A DNA stretch of 64,000 nucleotides from Mangrovicella endophytica (GTDB taxonomy: Bacteria; Pseudomonadota; Alphaproteobacteria; Rhizobiales; Rhizobiaceae), in NCBI RefSeq assembly GCF_002893625.1, contig NZ_PKMZ01000002.1, positions 434,001 through 498,000 of the forward strand, in the 5' to 3' direction. Position 1 is the stretch's first letter. The number at the start of each line of letters is the position of its first letter. Below, in pieces: positions 51,156-60,297 of the stretch. A program made the position numbers and the translations under genes. The notes under the pieces were generated by a model that did not search any database, was not told the DNA's origin, and worked only from the letters and a program-made list of their open reading frames with translations.

Positions 51156-52808
51156 CTAATGCCCGCCCGTGCCCGGCCGGTAGCGCGCCTCGAGCAAGTC
51201 GAGCTCGCGGACCAGCTTCCTCGCCGTCTCGCTGCTGATGCGGCGGCGGCGCAGCGAGGCGAAGATCGCATCTCGCTCGGCTTTGACGGCGGTCAGGCGC
51301 AGACCCTCTTCGACCAGCTCGCTGCGGCGGGCGAGCGCCGCCTCCTCACCATCATGGGAGAAGCGCGACAGCCTTTCGCGATAGAAACCCATGACACGCG
51401 CGGCTGCATCGACATAGACGTCGGCATCGGTTCGTCCGGCGGACAGGTCGTGCTGCGCCTTTTCCACCGCCTTGATCGCGGCTTCGGCTGCGATGATACG
51501 GGCGCGGTCCTCCTCCGCCTCCCGCTCGGTGTGCGGCTCCATCTCGAGGTCCTTCAGGAGAAGAGGCAGCGCGAGGCTAGCGGCAACGAGCGAGAGGATG
51601 ATGACGCTGGTTGCAAGGAAGATGGTGAGATCGCGGGCGGGGAATGGCGCACCACCCGGCAGCGTCAGCGGCAGGGTCAGCACGCCCGCCAGCGTGATGG
51701 CGCCCCGGACGCCGGCCAGCGAGACCGCAAGAACCAGCCGCCGCGGCGGCCGCCTGATGGCGATGCCCTGCCGCTGGCGACGGACCAGGCTGATACTGAG
51801 CGACACAGTCACCCAGACGAGCCGGAGCAGCGCCAGACCAACGGTGATGGCGACGGCATAGAGGAGCAGCCACCAGATGTTCCCGATACCGGCGCTGCGG
51901 GCGGCCTCGTCGGCGCTGCCGAGGATCACCGGCAACTGCTCGCCGAGCAGCACGAAGATGACGCCGTTGGCAGCGAACTGCACCATGTCCCAGACGGTGC
52001 TCCGGCGCACGCGCGTGCCGCCCTGGCCGCGCCCGGAGAACTCCGTGATGCTCATGGTGACGCCGGCAGCGACCGCAGCGAGGATGCCGGAGCAGTGAAG
52101 ATGCTCGGCCGCGAGATAGGCGGCGAAGGGGATCAGCAGGCTGATCAGGATCTGCGAGCCGCTTTCCTCGCCGAAGCGGCGCGAAACGAAATCGCCGGCC
52201 CGCACGATCAGCCAGGACACGGCGATGCCGACAGCGATGCCGCCGAGCGCAAGCCAGAGGAACGTCAGGCTGGCATCCCAGAGCGAGAAGGTGCCGGTCA
52301 GTGCCGCGGCAATGGCGAAGCGCAGGCAGACAAGTCCGGACGCGTCGTTGAGAAGCGACTCGCCTTCCAGGATGTGCATCAGCCGATCCGGAATCGGCAC
52401 GCGTGCCGCGATGGCCGAGACGGCGATCGGGTCGGTCGGCGAGACGACGGCGGCCAGCGCGAAGGCCACCGGCAGCGGCATGGCCGGGATCATCCAGTCG
52501 ATGAAGAAGCCCATGCCGAGCACGGTAAAGACGACGAGCCCCAGGGCGAGCTCCAGGATCGTCCCGGCGTCGCGCAGCATCTCGTCCTTCGGGATACGCC
52601 AGCCGTCCAGAAAGAGAAGCGGCGGCAGAAAGAGAAGGAAGAACAGCTCTGGATCGAGCTGCACGCGAAGATTCGCGGCAAAGCCGATGATGGCGCCGAG
52701 CGCGATCTGCACCAGCGGTCGCGGCAGGCCTACGGGAAGCATGCGCGACAGCGCGCCGCTGACGACGACGGCGAGGAGAAGGACAAGGATGGTGGAGACT
52801 GCTTCCAA
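51156..52808 (-). CDS. CPA1-family Na+/H+ antiporter
   Basis: A 550-residue NhaP/CPA1 antiporter. About twelve membrane segments; ion-site motifs PLLFLDGWRIP, ALAAVVSPTDPIAVSAIA, ILEGESLLNDASGLVCLRFA (essential ND) and GVRGAITLAGVLTLP. A cytosolic C-terminal domain of about 120 residues is helical. TTG 52808 is preferred: GGAGGTGT lies 8 bases upstream and the protein then starts directly with the first helix (EAVSTILVLLLAVVV). Exchanges monovalent cations for protons in pH or salt homeostasis. Located between HicAB and the homocysteine methyltransferase, same strand as both. Confidence 0.93.
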   Translation of the reverse strand: MEAVSTILVLLLAVVVSGALSRMLPVGLPRPLVQIALGAIIGFAANLRVQLDPELFFLLFLPPLLFLDGWRIPKDEMLRDAGTILELALGLVVFTVLGMGFFIDWMIPAMPLPVAFALAAVVSPTDPIAVSAIAARVPIPDRLMHILEGESLLNDASGLVCLRFAIAAALTGTFSLWDASLTFLWLALGGIAVGIAVSWLIVRAGDFVSRRFGEESGSQILISLLIPFAAYLAAEHLHCSGILAAVAAGVTMSITEFSGRGQGGTRVRRSTVWDMVQFAANGVIFVLLGEQLPVILGSADEAARSAGIGNIWWLLLYAVAITVGLALLRLVWVTVSLSISLVRRQRQGIAIRRPPRRLVLAVSLAGVRGAITLAGVLTLPLTLPGGAPFPARDLTIFLATSVIILSLVAASLALPLLLKDLEMEPHTEREAEEDRARIIAAEAAIKAVEKAQHDLSAGRTDADVYVDAAARVMGFYRERLSRFSHDGEEAALARRSELVEEGLRLTAVKAERDAIFASLRRRRISSETARKLVRELDLLEARYRPGTGGH

Positions 52809-53015
52809 GCGCTGACACCTCCTCGCAACTGCCGGATTCTGCCGTAGCCGAGCCAATTTACCTGCGGCAGCTGCCACGTTGACGGCAACGCCAAAGGCCG
52901 ACGCCGACTGTCACGCGGCAGAGACTCGCGCCGGGTTCGCCGCGAGCTCTGTGCCTTGCCAGGCGAGGTGAGTTGTTCTCACGCCACGGGAACGGCGCCG
53001 CGCCTTGGTGGCCTG

Positions 53016-54050
53016 TTACGAAGCTGCCGCGTCGGAGCCGCCACGGCGCGAGCGCCGCGTGCGGCCGGCGCCGCCTTCGGCGCCGGATTCGGACGCCTGC
53101 TTGTTGACCAGCGGTCCGACCGTCTCGACGATCTCTTCCACCGTCGGGCGATGCCGGCGGACATGATGGTCCAACGCGCCGCGCATGGCCGCGAGATGAT
53201 GGGGCGAGGTGCCGCAGCAGCCGCCGATGATGCGCGCGCCGGCGTCGATCGCGAGGCGCGCATAGTCCGCCATCTGCTCCGGCGTGCCGGAATAGACCGT
53301 CTTGCCGTCCTGATAGCGGGGGATGCCGCAGTTGGCCTTCACCACGATCGCCGCGCCGGTGCTGCCTGTATCGAACTCCAGTGCGGTCGCCAGCATGTCA
53401 GAGGCGCCGACGCCGCAATTGGCGCCGAGCGCCAGCGGCGACTGCCCGATATCTTCGACGGACTTCCAGAAGTCCTTCGGGTGGATGCCCATCATGGTGC
53501 GGCCGGCACTGTCGAAGGAGCCGGTGGCGACATAGGGCATGCCGCAGGCGACCGCCGCCTCGGCCGCGGCATGCACTTCTTCCGCAGCCGACATGGTCTC
53601 GATCCAGACGACATCGGCGCCGCCGGCCTTCAGGCCCTCGATCTGCTCTTTGAAGGCTGCCACGGCGTCGGCGTAGGCGAGGGCGCCGATGGGCTCCAGG
53701 ATTTCGCCGGTCGGGCCCACAGACCCCCCGACGATTACCGTCCGGCCAGAGGCGTCGGCGACGGCGCGCGCCAGTTCGGCCGCCTTGCGGTTGAGATCAT
53801 GCGTCCGGTCCTCGGCCTTGTGCAGCTTCAGACGATGGCGGTTCGCGCCGAAGGAACAGGTGAGAATGATGTCGGCGCCGGCATCGACGAAAGACTGGTG
53901 CAGGGCGCTGATACGATCCGGATGCTGCTCCAGCCACATTTCCGGCGCTTCGCCGGATTCGAGCCCGACATCGAACAGATTGGTCCCGGTCGCGCCGTCG
54001 GCGAGGAGGACGCCTTTTTCCTCGAGCAGGCGGCTCAGCGCATCGGTCAT
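53016..54050 (-). CDS. bmt: Homocysteine S-methyltransferase (betaine-homocysteine methyltransferase-like)
   Basis: A 344-residue protein of the Pfam S-methyl_trans family: LLADGATGTNLFDVGL, ILTCSFGANRHRL, VIVGGSVGPTGEIL, LGANCGVGASDML, VKANCGIPRY and IIGGCCGTSPHH. The Zn-binding cysteines are in ANCGVG and GGCCGT. Rhizobial Bmt uses glycine betaine or another donor to make methionine. The last 19 residues form a basic tail GGAGRTRRSRRGGSDAAAS, like the tails of the corrinoid methyltransferase and activator. ATG 54050 has AGGAG. Confidence 0.9.
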   Translation of the reverse strand: MTDALSRLLEEKGVLLADGATGTNLFDVGLESGEAPEMWLEQHPDRISALHQSFVDAGADIILTCSFGANRHRLKLHKAEDRTHDLNRKAAELARAVADASGRTVIVGGSVGPTGEILEPIGALAYADAVAAFKEQIEGLKAGGADVVWIETMSAAEEVHAAAEAAVACGMPYVATGSFDSAGRTMMGIHPKDFWKSVEDIGQSPLALGANCGVGASDMLATALEFDTGSTGAAIVVKANCGIPRYQDGKTVYSGTPEQMADYARLAIDAGARIIGGCCGTSPHHLAAMRGALDHHVRRHRPTVEEIVETVGPLVNKQASESGAEGGAGRTRRSRRGGSDAAAS

Positions 54051-54237
54051 GGCACAACTCCTGTGGCGGCGGCAGATCGGCTTCGGCTGGTGTTTTCTCT
54101 GGGTACCGGCCCGCGTGGAGAGGGTCAATCGCGTGGCACCCGAAGCTGACGCCAAGCTGACTTCCCCTTCAGTCTTTACCTTGCGTTAACTCTATCCTTA
54201 GACATCTATAGAAGCATCGGAGCCGAGGAGATTCGCC

Positions 54238-54468
54238 ATGGAATGGGTGAGCAGCGGGCGCAAGCCAAGCCGGTTCGACGAGGCGGAGCTGATGGTAGCG
54301 GCCATCCGCGTGCTCGCTGCCGAGGGCTTTGACCGGCCGGTCATCGAGCGAACGCTGATGAATATCGCGCCTGTCGACCTCGATCTCCTCCATGACTGCC
54401 TCGACGTCATCGCAACAATGACGCCTCTGGACGTGCCAACCGCGGCGTCGGCTGCCAAGGCAGCCTGA
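54238..54468 (+). CDS. Small hypothetical protein (76 aa)
   Basis: A 76-residue, mainly helical protein (FDEAELMVAAIRVLAAEGFDRPVIERTLMNIAPVDLDLLHDCLDVIATM). GAGGAG precedes the ATG and an AT-rich promoter-like stretch (CTTTACCTTGCGTTAACTC) lies upstream. No family recognised. Divergent from the homocysteine methyltransferase gene and convergent with the betaine transporter gene. Confidence 0.7.
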   Translation: MEWVSSGRKPSRFDEAELMVAAIRVLAAEGFDRPVIERTLMNIAPVDLDLLHDCLDVIATMTPLDVPTAASAAKAA

Positions 54469-54477
54469 TCAGGCGCC

Positions 54478-55533
54478 CTATGGCGAGGTCAGCGGCGGCG
54501 TCACCATCGCCGCGACCAGGGCCGCCTGTGTGACTGTGCCCAGCACCTTCCCGCTCGCGTCCACGACACGCCCGAGCGAGGCGCCCGCGTCCGACAGCTG
54601 CCGGACCGCTTCCTCCACCCACATGCCGGCCGTCAGCTGGACCGCGCCGCTTGTCTCATCAACGGATCCAGGCTGCATCACCGCCCCCACCCTGAGGACG
54701 CGTCCGCGGTTCACCTGCGCTACGAAGTCCCGCACATAGGCATCGGCCGGCCGCAATACGATCTCCGGGGTCGAGCCTCGCTGAACGATGCGACCGTCGC
54801 GCAGAATGGCGATGCTGTCGCCGAGCCGCAGCGCCTCGTCGAGATCGTGGGTGATGAAGACGATGGTCTTCTTCAGCTCCGTCTGCAGTCCCAGCAGTAC
54901 GCTCTGCATATCGGCCCGGATGAGGGGATCGAGCGCCGAGAAGGCCTCGTCCATCAAGAGGATGTCGGCATCGGTCGCCAGCGCCCGCGCCAGGCCGACG
55001 CGCTGCTGCATGCCGCCGGAGAGCTGTGCAGGATAGGCGTCCTCGTAGCCGCCCAGGCCGACGCGCTCGATCCAGCGCATGGCCGCTTCCCGGCGCTCAT
55101 GGCGGGCGCGACCGATGATCTTCAGCCCATAGGCGACATTCTGCCGGACCGTCCGGTGCGGAAGAAGGGCAAAGCGCTGGAAGACCATGGAGATGTGCCG
55201 GCGACGGAAGTCGCGTAAGCGGCGCGGCGACATGGCGAGGACGTCCTCGCCGAGAACGGCGATCGACCCCGCCGACGGCTCGATCAGGCGGTTGACGTGC
55301 CGCACCAGTGTCGACTTGCCCGAGCCGGACAGGCCCATGACGACCTGGATGCTGCCGGCCGCGACGTCGAGGTCGATGCCGTCGAGCGCCAGCACCTGAC
55401 CGTTGCGGGCCAAGAGCTGTGGCTTGTCCAGGCCCGCCCTCACGTCGGCCACGCCAGCGGCTTCGTCGGATCCGAAGATCTTGACGAGGTCGCGGATGCG
55501 GATGGCCGGTTCGCCGGACCTCGCATCAGCCAT
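54478..55533 (-). CDS. Glycine betaine/proline-type ABC transporter ATP-binding protein
   Basis: A 351-residue ProV/OpuAA-like ATPase. Walker A GLSGSGKST, the ProV-type QLSGGMQQRVGLARALA signature, Walker B ILLMDEAFSALDPLIR, and a C-terminal CBS-like regulatory domain (about 270-351) as in betaine transporters. The N-terminal KIFGSDEAAGVADVRAGLDKPQLL insert is characteristic of ProV/ChoV. ATG 55533 overlaps the permease stop by 8 bases. Likely imports a quaternary amine. No substrate-binding protein lies in the window. Confidence 0.93.
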   Translation of the reverse strand: MADARSGEPAIRIRDLVKIFGSDEAAGVADVRAGLDKPQLLARNGQVLALDGIDLDVAAGSIQVVMGLSGSGKSTLVRHVNRLIEPSAGSIAVLGEDVLAMSPRRLRDFRRRHISMVFQRFALLPHRTVRQNVAYGLKIIGRARHERREAAMRWIERVGLGGYEDAYPAQLSGGMQQRVGLARALATDADILLMDEAFSALDPLIRADMQSVLLGLQTELKKTIVFITHDLDEALRLGDSIAILRDGRIVQRGSTPEIVLRPADAYVRDFVAQVNRGRVLRVGAVMQPGSVDETSGAVQLTAGMWVEEAVRQLSDAGASLGRVVDASGKVLGTVTQAALVAAMVTPPLTSP

Positions 55534-56416
55534 TCCGGGTCGCCTCCCGATGCTGCTGCAGGCGCCGGCCATAGGCCTGGCTGGCGCGATCGAAGATGAT
55601 GGCGATGGCCACGATGGCGAGCCCGTTCAGTAGGCCTTGGGTGAAATACTGGTTGGTGATCGCCTGCAGCACCGGCTGGCCGAGACCGCGCACGCCAATC
55701 AGCGAGGCGACGACGACCATGGCGAGCGCCATCATGATGGTCTGATTGATGCCGGTCATGATGGTCGGCAGCGCCAGCGGCAGCTGCACCTGCCATAGCG
55801 TCTGCCAGCGGCTGGAGCCGAACGCGTCAGCGGCTTCGAGCACTTCGCGGTCGACCAGGCGAATGCCGAGATCGGTCAAACGGATCATCGGCGGTACCGC
55901 GTAGATCACCACGACGATGAGGCCGGGGATCAGGCCGATGCCCAGCAGCATGACGATCGGGATGAGATAGACGAAGCTCGGCATCGTCTGCATCACGTCG
56001 AGCACCGGGCTGATGATCGTCCGCACCCGGTTCGACCAAGCCATGGCGACGCCGACGGGCAAGCCGATCGCGATCGCGATGACGGTGCAGACGATGATGA
56101 TGGACAAGGTGCGCATCGTGTCCTCCCACAGGCCGAAGAGGCCGATGAGGAGGAGGGCGGCAACGCTGCCGATCGTGACGATCGTCGAGCGGCTCGCCAG
56201 CCAGACGATGGCGGCGGCGGCGGCGATGATCAGCCACCAGGGCGTCGTGATCAGCAGGCTTTCAAACCAGAGCAGGAAGTCGAGCAAGGGCCGGAACGCG
56301 GCTTCGATGCTGCCGCCCCATGCGCGCGAGAAGGCGCGGTAGTGCTGATCGACCGCGCGGGCACTTTCCCGCAGCGTGCGCCCTTCGATCTGCGGGAAAT
56401 GCCAAATCCAGTCCAA
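55526..56416 (-). CDS. Glycine betaine/proline-type ABC transporter permease
   Basis: A 296-residue ProW-like permease: a soluble N-terminal stretch (WIWHFPQIEGRTLRESARAVDQHYRAF), then about six to seven helices with the binding-protein-dependent transport motif EAADAFGSSRWQTLWQVQLPLALPTIMTG. TTG 56416 is favoured because GGGAGAGG precedes it and the protein then starts MDWIW; an ATG at 56521 would add a poorly fitting segment. Overlaps the ATPase gene by 8 bases. Confidence 0.9.
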   Translation of the reverse strand: MDWIWHFPQIEGRTLRESARAVDQHYRAFSRAWGGSIEAAFRPLLDFLLWFESLLITTPWWLIIAAAAAIVWLASRSTIVTIGSVAALLLIGLFGLWEDTMRTLSIIIVCTVIAIAIGLPVGVAMAWSNRVRTIISPVLDVMQTMPSFVYLIPIVMLLGIGLIPGLIVVVIYAVPPMIRLTDLGIRLVDREVLEAADAFGSSRWQTLWQVQLPLALPTIMTGINQTIMMALAMVVVASLIGVRGLGQPVLQAITNQYFTQGLLNGLAIVAIAIIFDRASQAYGRRLQQHREATRNG

Positions 56417-56831
56417 CTCTACCTCTCCCGAGGGCGTATGCGCCGCGCCGCGTCCGAGAGATAGGGCGGGAGAGATGAACGTCCGCAGTTCAAGAGCATT
56501 TCCGGCGAAGGCAAATCCCAACGGCCGGATGCAGTCGGCAGAGGAAGTCCGTGTTCACCGGAAATGCTCCAGCCGCAGGAGTGTAATCAAAGAAGCCGCG
56601 GGCTGTTAGCCGAACGGTAACACCTGCGTGTGTATCAATGAGGGGCGACGAAGAGCGACGCCCAAACCGGATCAGGTATTGCGTACCGGCACGGCGACGA
56701 CTTCATCTACCGGCCTAGTCCCGGTACGGCTTTCCCTTTCATCAAGCAGCGTTCGCTGTGCCGTGGAGCCGGTGGCATTCTCGCATCTGCGGATGCGTGC
56801 TGCGGCTGCGCGATGGCCGTGTCCTGTCGAG
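56417..56831. other. Intergenic region upstream of the betaine transporter
   Basis: About 415 bases. No gene for a periplasmic binding protein is present. The stretch 56440-56600 probably carries the transporter promoter; no clear boxes seen. Confidence 0.4.
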
Positions 56832-57173
56832 TCAGGCAGCGGCGGCGGGCAGGACGCCTGCAATCTCGGTCGCCCGGAACGGCTTGGACACACGCGGAAC
56901 CGCGCCGAAGTTGTTCGGCAGCGTTTCCAGGCTGCTCGAGATAAAGCAGAAGGGTATCCGCTTCTTCAGGAGCTGCTTGGCAACCGGCAGCGAGGTCGTC
57001 CGCGGCGATCCAAGATTGATATCCAGCATCGCGAAGTCGATGCCCTGTGCCAGATGTCGCAAACCTTCTTCGGCAGTTGAAGCAACAACGACTTCAGCGT
57101 CGAGCTTGCTGAGAACGATCTCCTCGAGGTCGATGGCTATGATGGGTTCATCTTCAAGTATAAGGATCCGCAT
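56832..57173 (-). CDS. Single-domain response regulator (receiver)
   Basis: A 113-residue CheY-like receiver with no output domain: acidic pocket in LILEDEPIIAID, phospho-acceptor Asp in FAMLDINLGSP, and the invariant Lys in RVSKPFRATEI. ATG 57173 has GAAGGG at a suitable distance. Its kinase is not in the window. AT-rich DNA (57190-57290) upstream holds its promoter. Confidence 0.9.
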   Translation of the reverse strand: MRILILEDEPIIAIDLEEIVLSKLDAEVVVASTAEEGLRHLAQGIDFAMLDINLGSPRTTSLPVAKQLLKKRIPFCFISSSLETLPNNFGAVPRVSKPFRATEIAGVLPAAAA

Positions 57174-57376
57174 GACGTCGCCCTTCAATTTCTAGGACAA
57201 TGCGGCCCTGCACAATTGGTTGCCCACATAGATCAATTTGAGTCAAAAAAGTCCATTAAACCAATCATTTACCATATAGATGAAAGGGCGGATCAAGCTC
57301 CGATATAGCTCGGCCTGAGCCATCAGCCGACCATATCCCGCCGTCTATTCCGCAATGCGGATGCGCAGCCTGGGGG

Positions 57377-59365
57377 TTAGCCCACCAGGGCGATCGAGCG
57401 CGGCACGCCGGAGTCCAGCTGCCGGCCGACGCGGTATTTCGCCAGGATCTCGCCCGCAACACGGTCCGCCGCCATCGGCTTGCCGAAGAGGTAACCCTGC
57501 AGCTGATCACAGCCCGCGCCGCGCAAGAGCGTGACCTGCGCCTCCGTCTCGATGCCTTCCGCGGTCACCTTCATCCCCATGTGATGCGCCATGGAAACGA
57601 TTGTCTCGACAATCTGCGGAACGTTACGTTCGCCTTCTTCGAATGCCTTCATGAAGGACTGGTCGATCTTCAGCTTGTCGAAGGGGAAGCGCCAGAGGTA
57701 GCCGAGCGAGGAATAGCCGGTGCCGAAATCGTCCATGTCGATGGAGATGCCGAGACTCTTCAGCTCGCGCAGCTGCGTCAGGATGTTGTCGGAGCGCTCG
57801 AGGAGAAGCGACTCCACGACCTCGATCTCCATCCGCCGCCCCTCGATGCCGGCCGCCTCAATGGCGGAGCGGACGATGTCGACAAGGTCGCCGTCGCGGA
57901 ACTGGACGGCGGAGAGGTTGACGGACACGAAGAGTTCCTGAGGCCAGGCGGCGATCTGGCGCGTCGCTTCGCGGATCACCCAGGTGCCGATGGCCTTGAT
58001 GTAGCCGCGTGCCTCGGCGATCGGGATGAAGACAGACGGCGGAACATAGCCACCTTCGCCGTCGCGCAGGCGGATCAGCGCCTCGAAACCGAGGAGCAGC
58101 GAGCCGTCGCCGCTGACGATAGGCTGGTAGAAGAGCTCGAAGCCGTCTTCCTCCAGCGCGGCGCGCAGCAGCGCCTCGATCTGGCGGCGGCGGAAGAGCT
58201 CCTCGTCCATAAAGGGGTCGAAGGTGGCGAAGTCGCCCGACTTCATCGCCTTGTGATGCATCAGGGCGAGTTCGGAATGCTTGACGAGCTCGCTGTGGGT
58301 GCGACCGTCCTTCGGCACCATGGCAACGCCGATCGAGATCCGCGGCGTCACCGTCTGTCCGGCGAGTTCGACCGGTTCGCTGACGGCATCGACGATCCGG
58401 CGGGTGAGGGCCGACAGATCGTTCAGTCCACCGAGCCGGCGGTGTAGAACCGTGAAGTCGTCGGCGCCGATGCGGCCGAGAAGATCGTTGCGGTCGACGA
58501 CGCTCGTCAGGCGTCGCGCCACGATGCGGAGCAACTCGTCGCCCTGCACCTGACCGAGGCTGTCGTTGATTTCCGACAGACCGTCGATATCGATGAACAG
58601 GAACGCCATCTGTTCGCGCGTCGCCCGCGACGTTGCGAGAACACGGTCGGTTTCTTCCTGCATCCGCGTGCGGTTGAAGAGATGCGTCAGCGGATCATGG
58701 TTGGCGAGGAAGTGGATGCGCTCGTCCGCCTCGTTCATCTTCTTCTGACGGCGCAGATACACGAGCAGCGGGATGCCGGTCGCAACCAGCAGCACTGCGA
58801 ACAGCGACAGCGATGCACCGAGGAGCGTCGACCTGTAGGCCCTGCGGTCCTCGGTCATGCCGGCAATGATGGAGACGAAGCCGATGGTGCGGCCGTCGCG
58901 GATCAGCGGCGTGATGACGGACGGATCGGAGCTGCCGTCGTCATAGACGATCTGCCATTCGCCAGGACGCTCGATCACCTGGCGAGACAGCCGGTCACCG
59001 GAGCGCAGACCGCCCGGCCGATCCCGCAGCAGCCACTTGTAGCGCTCGGACCGCGACGAGAAGACCTCCTCGCCGTTTAGATCGAAAATGCTGAAGGCAT
59101 CGATCTCCGCCAGCGCCGCAACCTCGCGGATGGTGCTTTCCGCGTCCGGGTTGCGGGCAATGCCGGTCAGGAAGGCTTCGGCGTTGCCCTTGGGGGAAAT
59201 CAGCAGGGCTGCAAAGCTGGCACCCTTTTCCCGCATGGCGGTCTCGACCAGCTGGCCGACCGCCCCGGCGCCGAGACTGAGGATGCTGACCAACACAAAG
59301 GCTGCGATCGCAACGCCTCCGATTATGGTCGCCCAGTATCGTTTCGCCAGATTGAGAAGCATCAC
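57377..59365 (-). CDS. Membrane GGDEF/EAL protein with degenerate GGDEF, probable c-di-GMP phosphodiesterase
   Basis: A 662-residue protein: membrane helix (about 13-34), a periplasmic sensor of about 140 residues, second helix (about 183-203), GGDEF domain (about 215-375) and EAL domain (about 395-650). The GGDEF signature is RIGADDF, so cyclase activity is likely lost. The EAL domain has the catalytic set FEALIRLRD, NLSA, DDFGTGYSSLGYL, KIDQSF and EGIE, which predicts phosphodiesterase activity. GADDF may bind GTP as an allosteric site. Stands alone. Confidence 0.93.
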   Translation of the reverse strand: MMLLNLAKRYWATIIGGVAIAAFVLVSILSLGAGAVGQLVETAMREKGASFAALLISPKGNAEAFLTGIARNPDAESTIREVAALAEIDAFSIFDLNGEEVFSSRSERYKWLLRDRPGGLRSGDRLSRQVIERPGEWQIVYDDGSSDPSVITPLIRDGRTIGFVSIIAGMTEDRRAYRSTLLGASLSLFAVLLVATGIPLLVYLRRQKKMNEADERIHFLANHDPLTHLFNRTRMQEETDRVLATSRATREQMAFLFIDIDGLSEINDSLGQVQGDELLRIVARRLTSVVDRNDLLGRIGADDFTVLHRRLGGLNDLSALTRRIVDAVSEPVELAGQTVTPRISIGVAMVPKDGRTHSELVKHSELALMHHKAMKSGDFATFDPFMDEELFRRRQIEALLRAALEEDGFELFYQPIVSGDGSLLLGFEALIRLRDGEGGYVPPSVFIPIAEARGYIKAIGTWVIREATRQIAAWPQELFVSVNLSAVQFRDGDLVDIVRSAIEAAGIEGRRMEIEVVESLLLERSDNILTQLRELKSLGISIDMDDFGTGYSSLGYLWRFPFDKLKIDQSFMKAFEEGERNVPQIVETIVSMAHHMGMKVTAEGIETEAQVTLLRGAGCDQLQGYLFGKPMAADRVAGEILAKYRVGRQLDSGVPRSIALVG

Positions 59366-59778
59366 TCACACAGTGCCATGTTGGCGGCGACGCTAACCTG
59401 CAGAAGTAAAAAAACTCTCAGGATCGTTGTATGATGACTGTACCACGAGCAAGACTGCATCCGAATTTGGCCGGCTTGCTGGAGAGATCAGGTGGCACTG
59501 CTTCGGCGAGTTCCAGTGCTTGGCCGTAAGCGCGCCAAGCCCTGAGCCGGCAGTCAGCCCCGTGCGGCTGCGACAATCCGGCGCAAACGCCAACTGGAAC
59601 AAACGGATCCGGTGGCTTTGGCCGCTGAGGCCATACGGCTCGTCGTCCGGCTATAGCGGCGACGGATGATGCGGCGACGATGCCCGTGCCTTCGAAATAT
59701 TAGACGAAAGTTCTAGCCGGCGAGTCAGGTGATCATCGAGCGGGTCTCCACTACGGTGACGTTCGGGGGCATGCCGAC
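59366..59778. other. Divergent intergenic region
   Basis: About 410 bases between GGDEF/EAL (minus) and L,D-transpeptidase (plus). No supported gene. Contains promoter-like AT-rich patches at 59400-59435 and 59690-59712. Confidence 0.4.
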
Positions 59779-60228
59779 ATGATCTGGAGAGAACCGGTGC
59801 AACGCATCGCGATAGTCTGCGTCCTGCTGTTTGGACTTTTGAACCTGATAGCGCCTGCCGCAGCGGGAGCGCGCCTCGTGGCGCAGGTCGATATTTCAGC
59901 GCAGACGATGACGGTCTCCCTGGGCGAACAGGTGGTCTACCGCTGGCGAGTTTCGACCGCCGGAAGAGGCTACGTCACCCCTGTGGGCACGTATCGTCCG
60001 ACCCGCCTGCATCGCATGTGGTATTCGCGCAAATACGACGACGCACCCATGCCGCATTCGATCTTCTTCCGCGGTGGCTACGCGATCCACGGCACCGGCG
60101 CGATCCGTCAGCTTGGCCGCCCAGCCTCGCATGGCTGCGTTCGCCTGCATCCACGCCATGCGGCGGCGCTGTACGCGCTCGTGAGACAATTCGGCCGCAG
60201 CAATACGTCGATCGTCATCCGACGCTGA
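59779..60228 (+). CDS. L,D-transpeptidase (YkuD domain)
   Basis: A 149-residue exported protein: signal peptide (about residues 1-29), then a minimal YkuD domain with the catalytic SHGCVRL and upstream FRGGYAIHGTG. These enzymes form 3-3 peptidoglycan cross-links or anchor lipoproteins. ATG 59779 is used; GTG 59797, with GGAGAG directly upstream, would give a shorter, equally good signal peptide (MQRIAIVCVLL). Confidence 0.93.
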   Translation: MIWREPVQRIAIVCVLLFGLLNLIAPAAAGARLVAQVDISAQTMTVSLGEQVVYRWRVSTAGRGYVTPVGTYRPTRLHRMWYSRKYDDAPMPHSIFFRGGYAIHGTGAIRQLGRPASHGCVRLHPRHAAALYALVRQFGRSNTSIVIRR

Positions 60229-60297
60229 CGCCGGGCGGTCGCAAGCGTTTCACGGCATCCAGGGGACTAGGCAGTCGCTGCGCTGCCTGGCGTCAGG

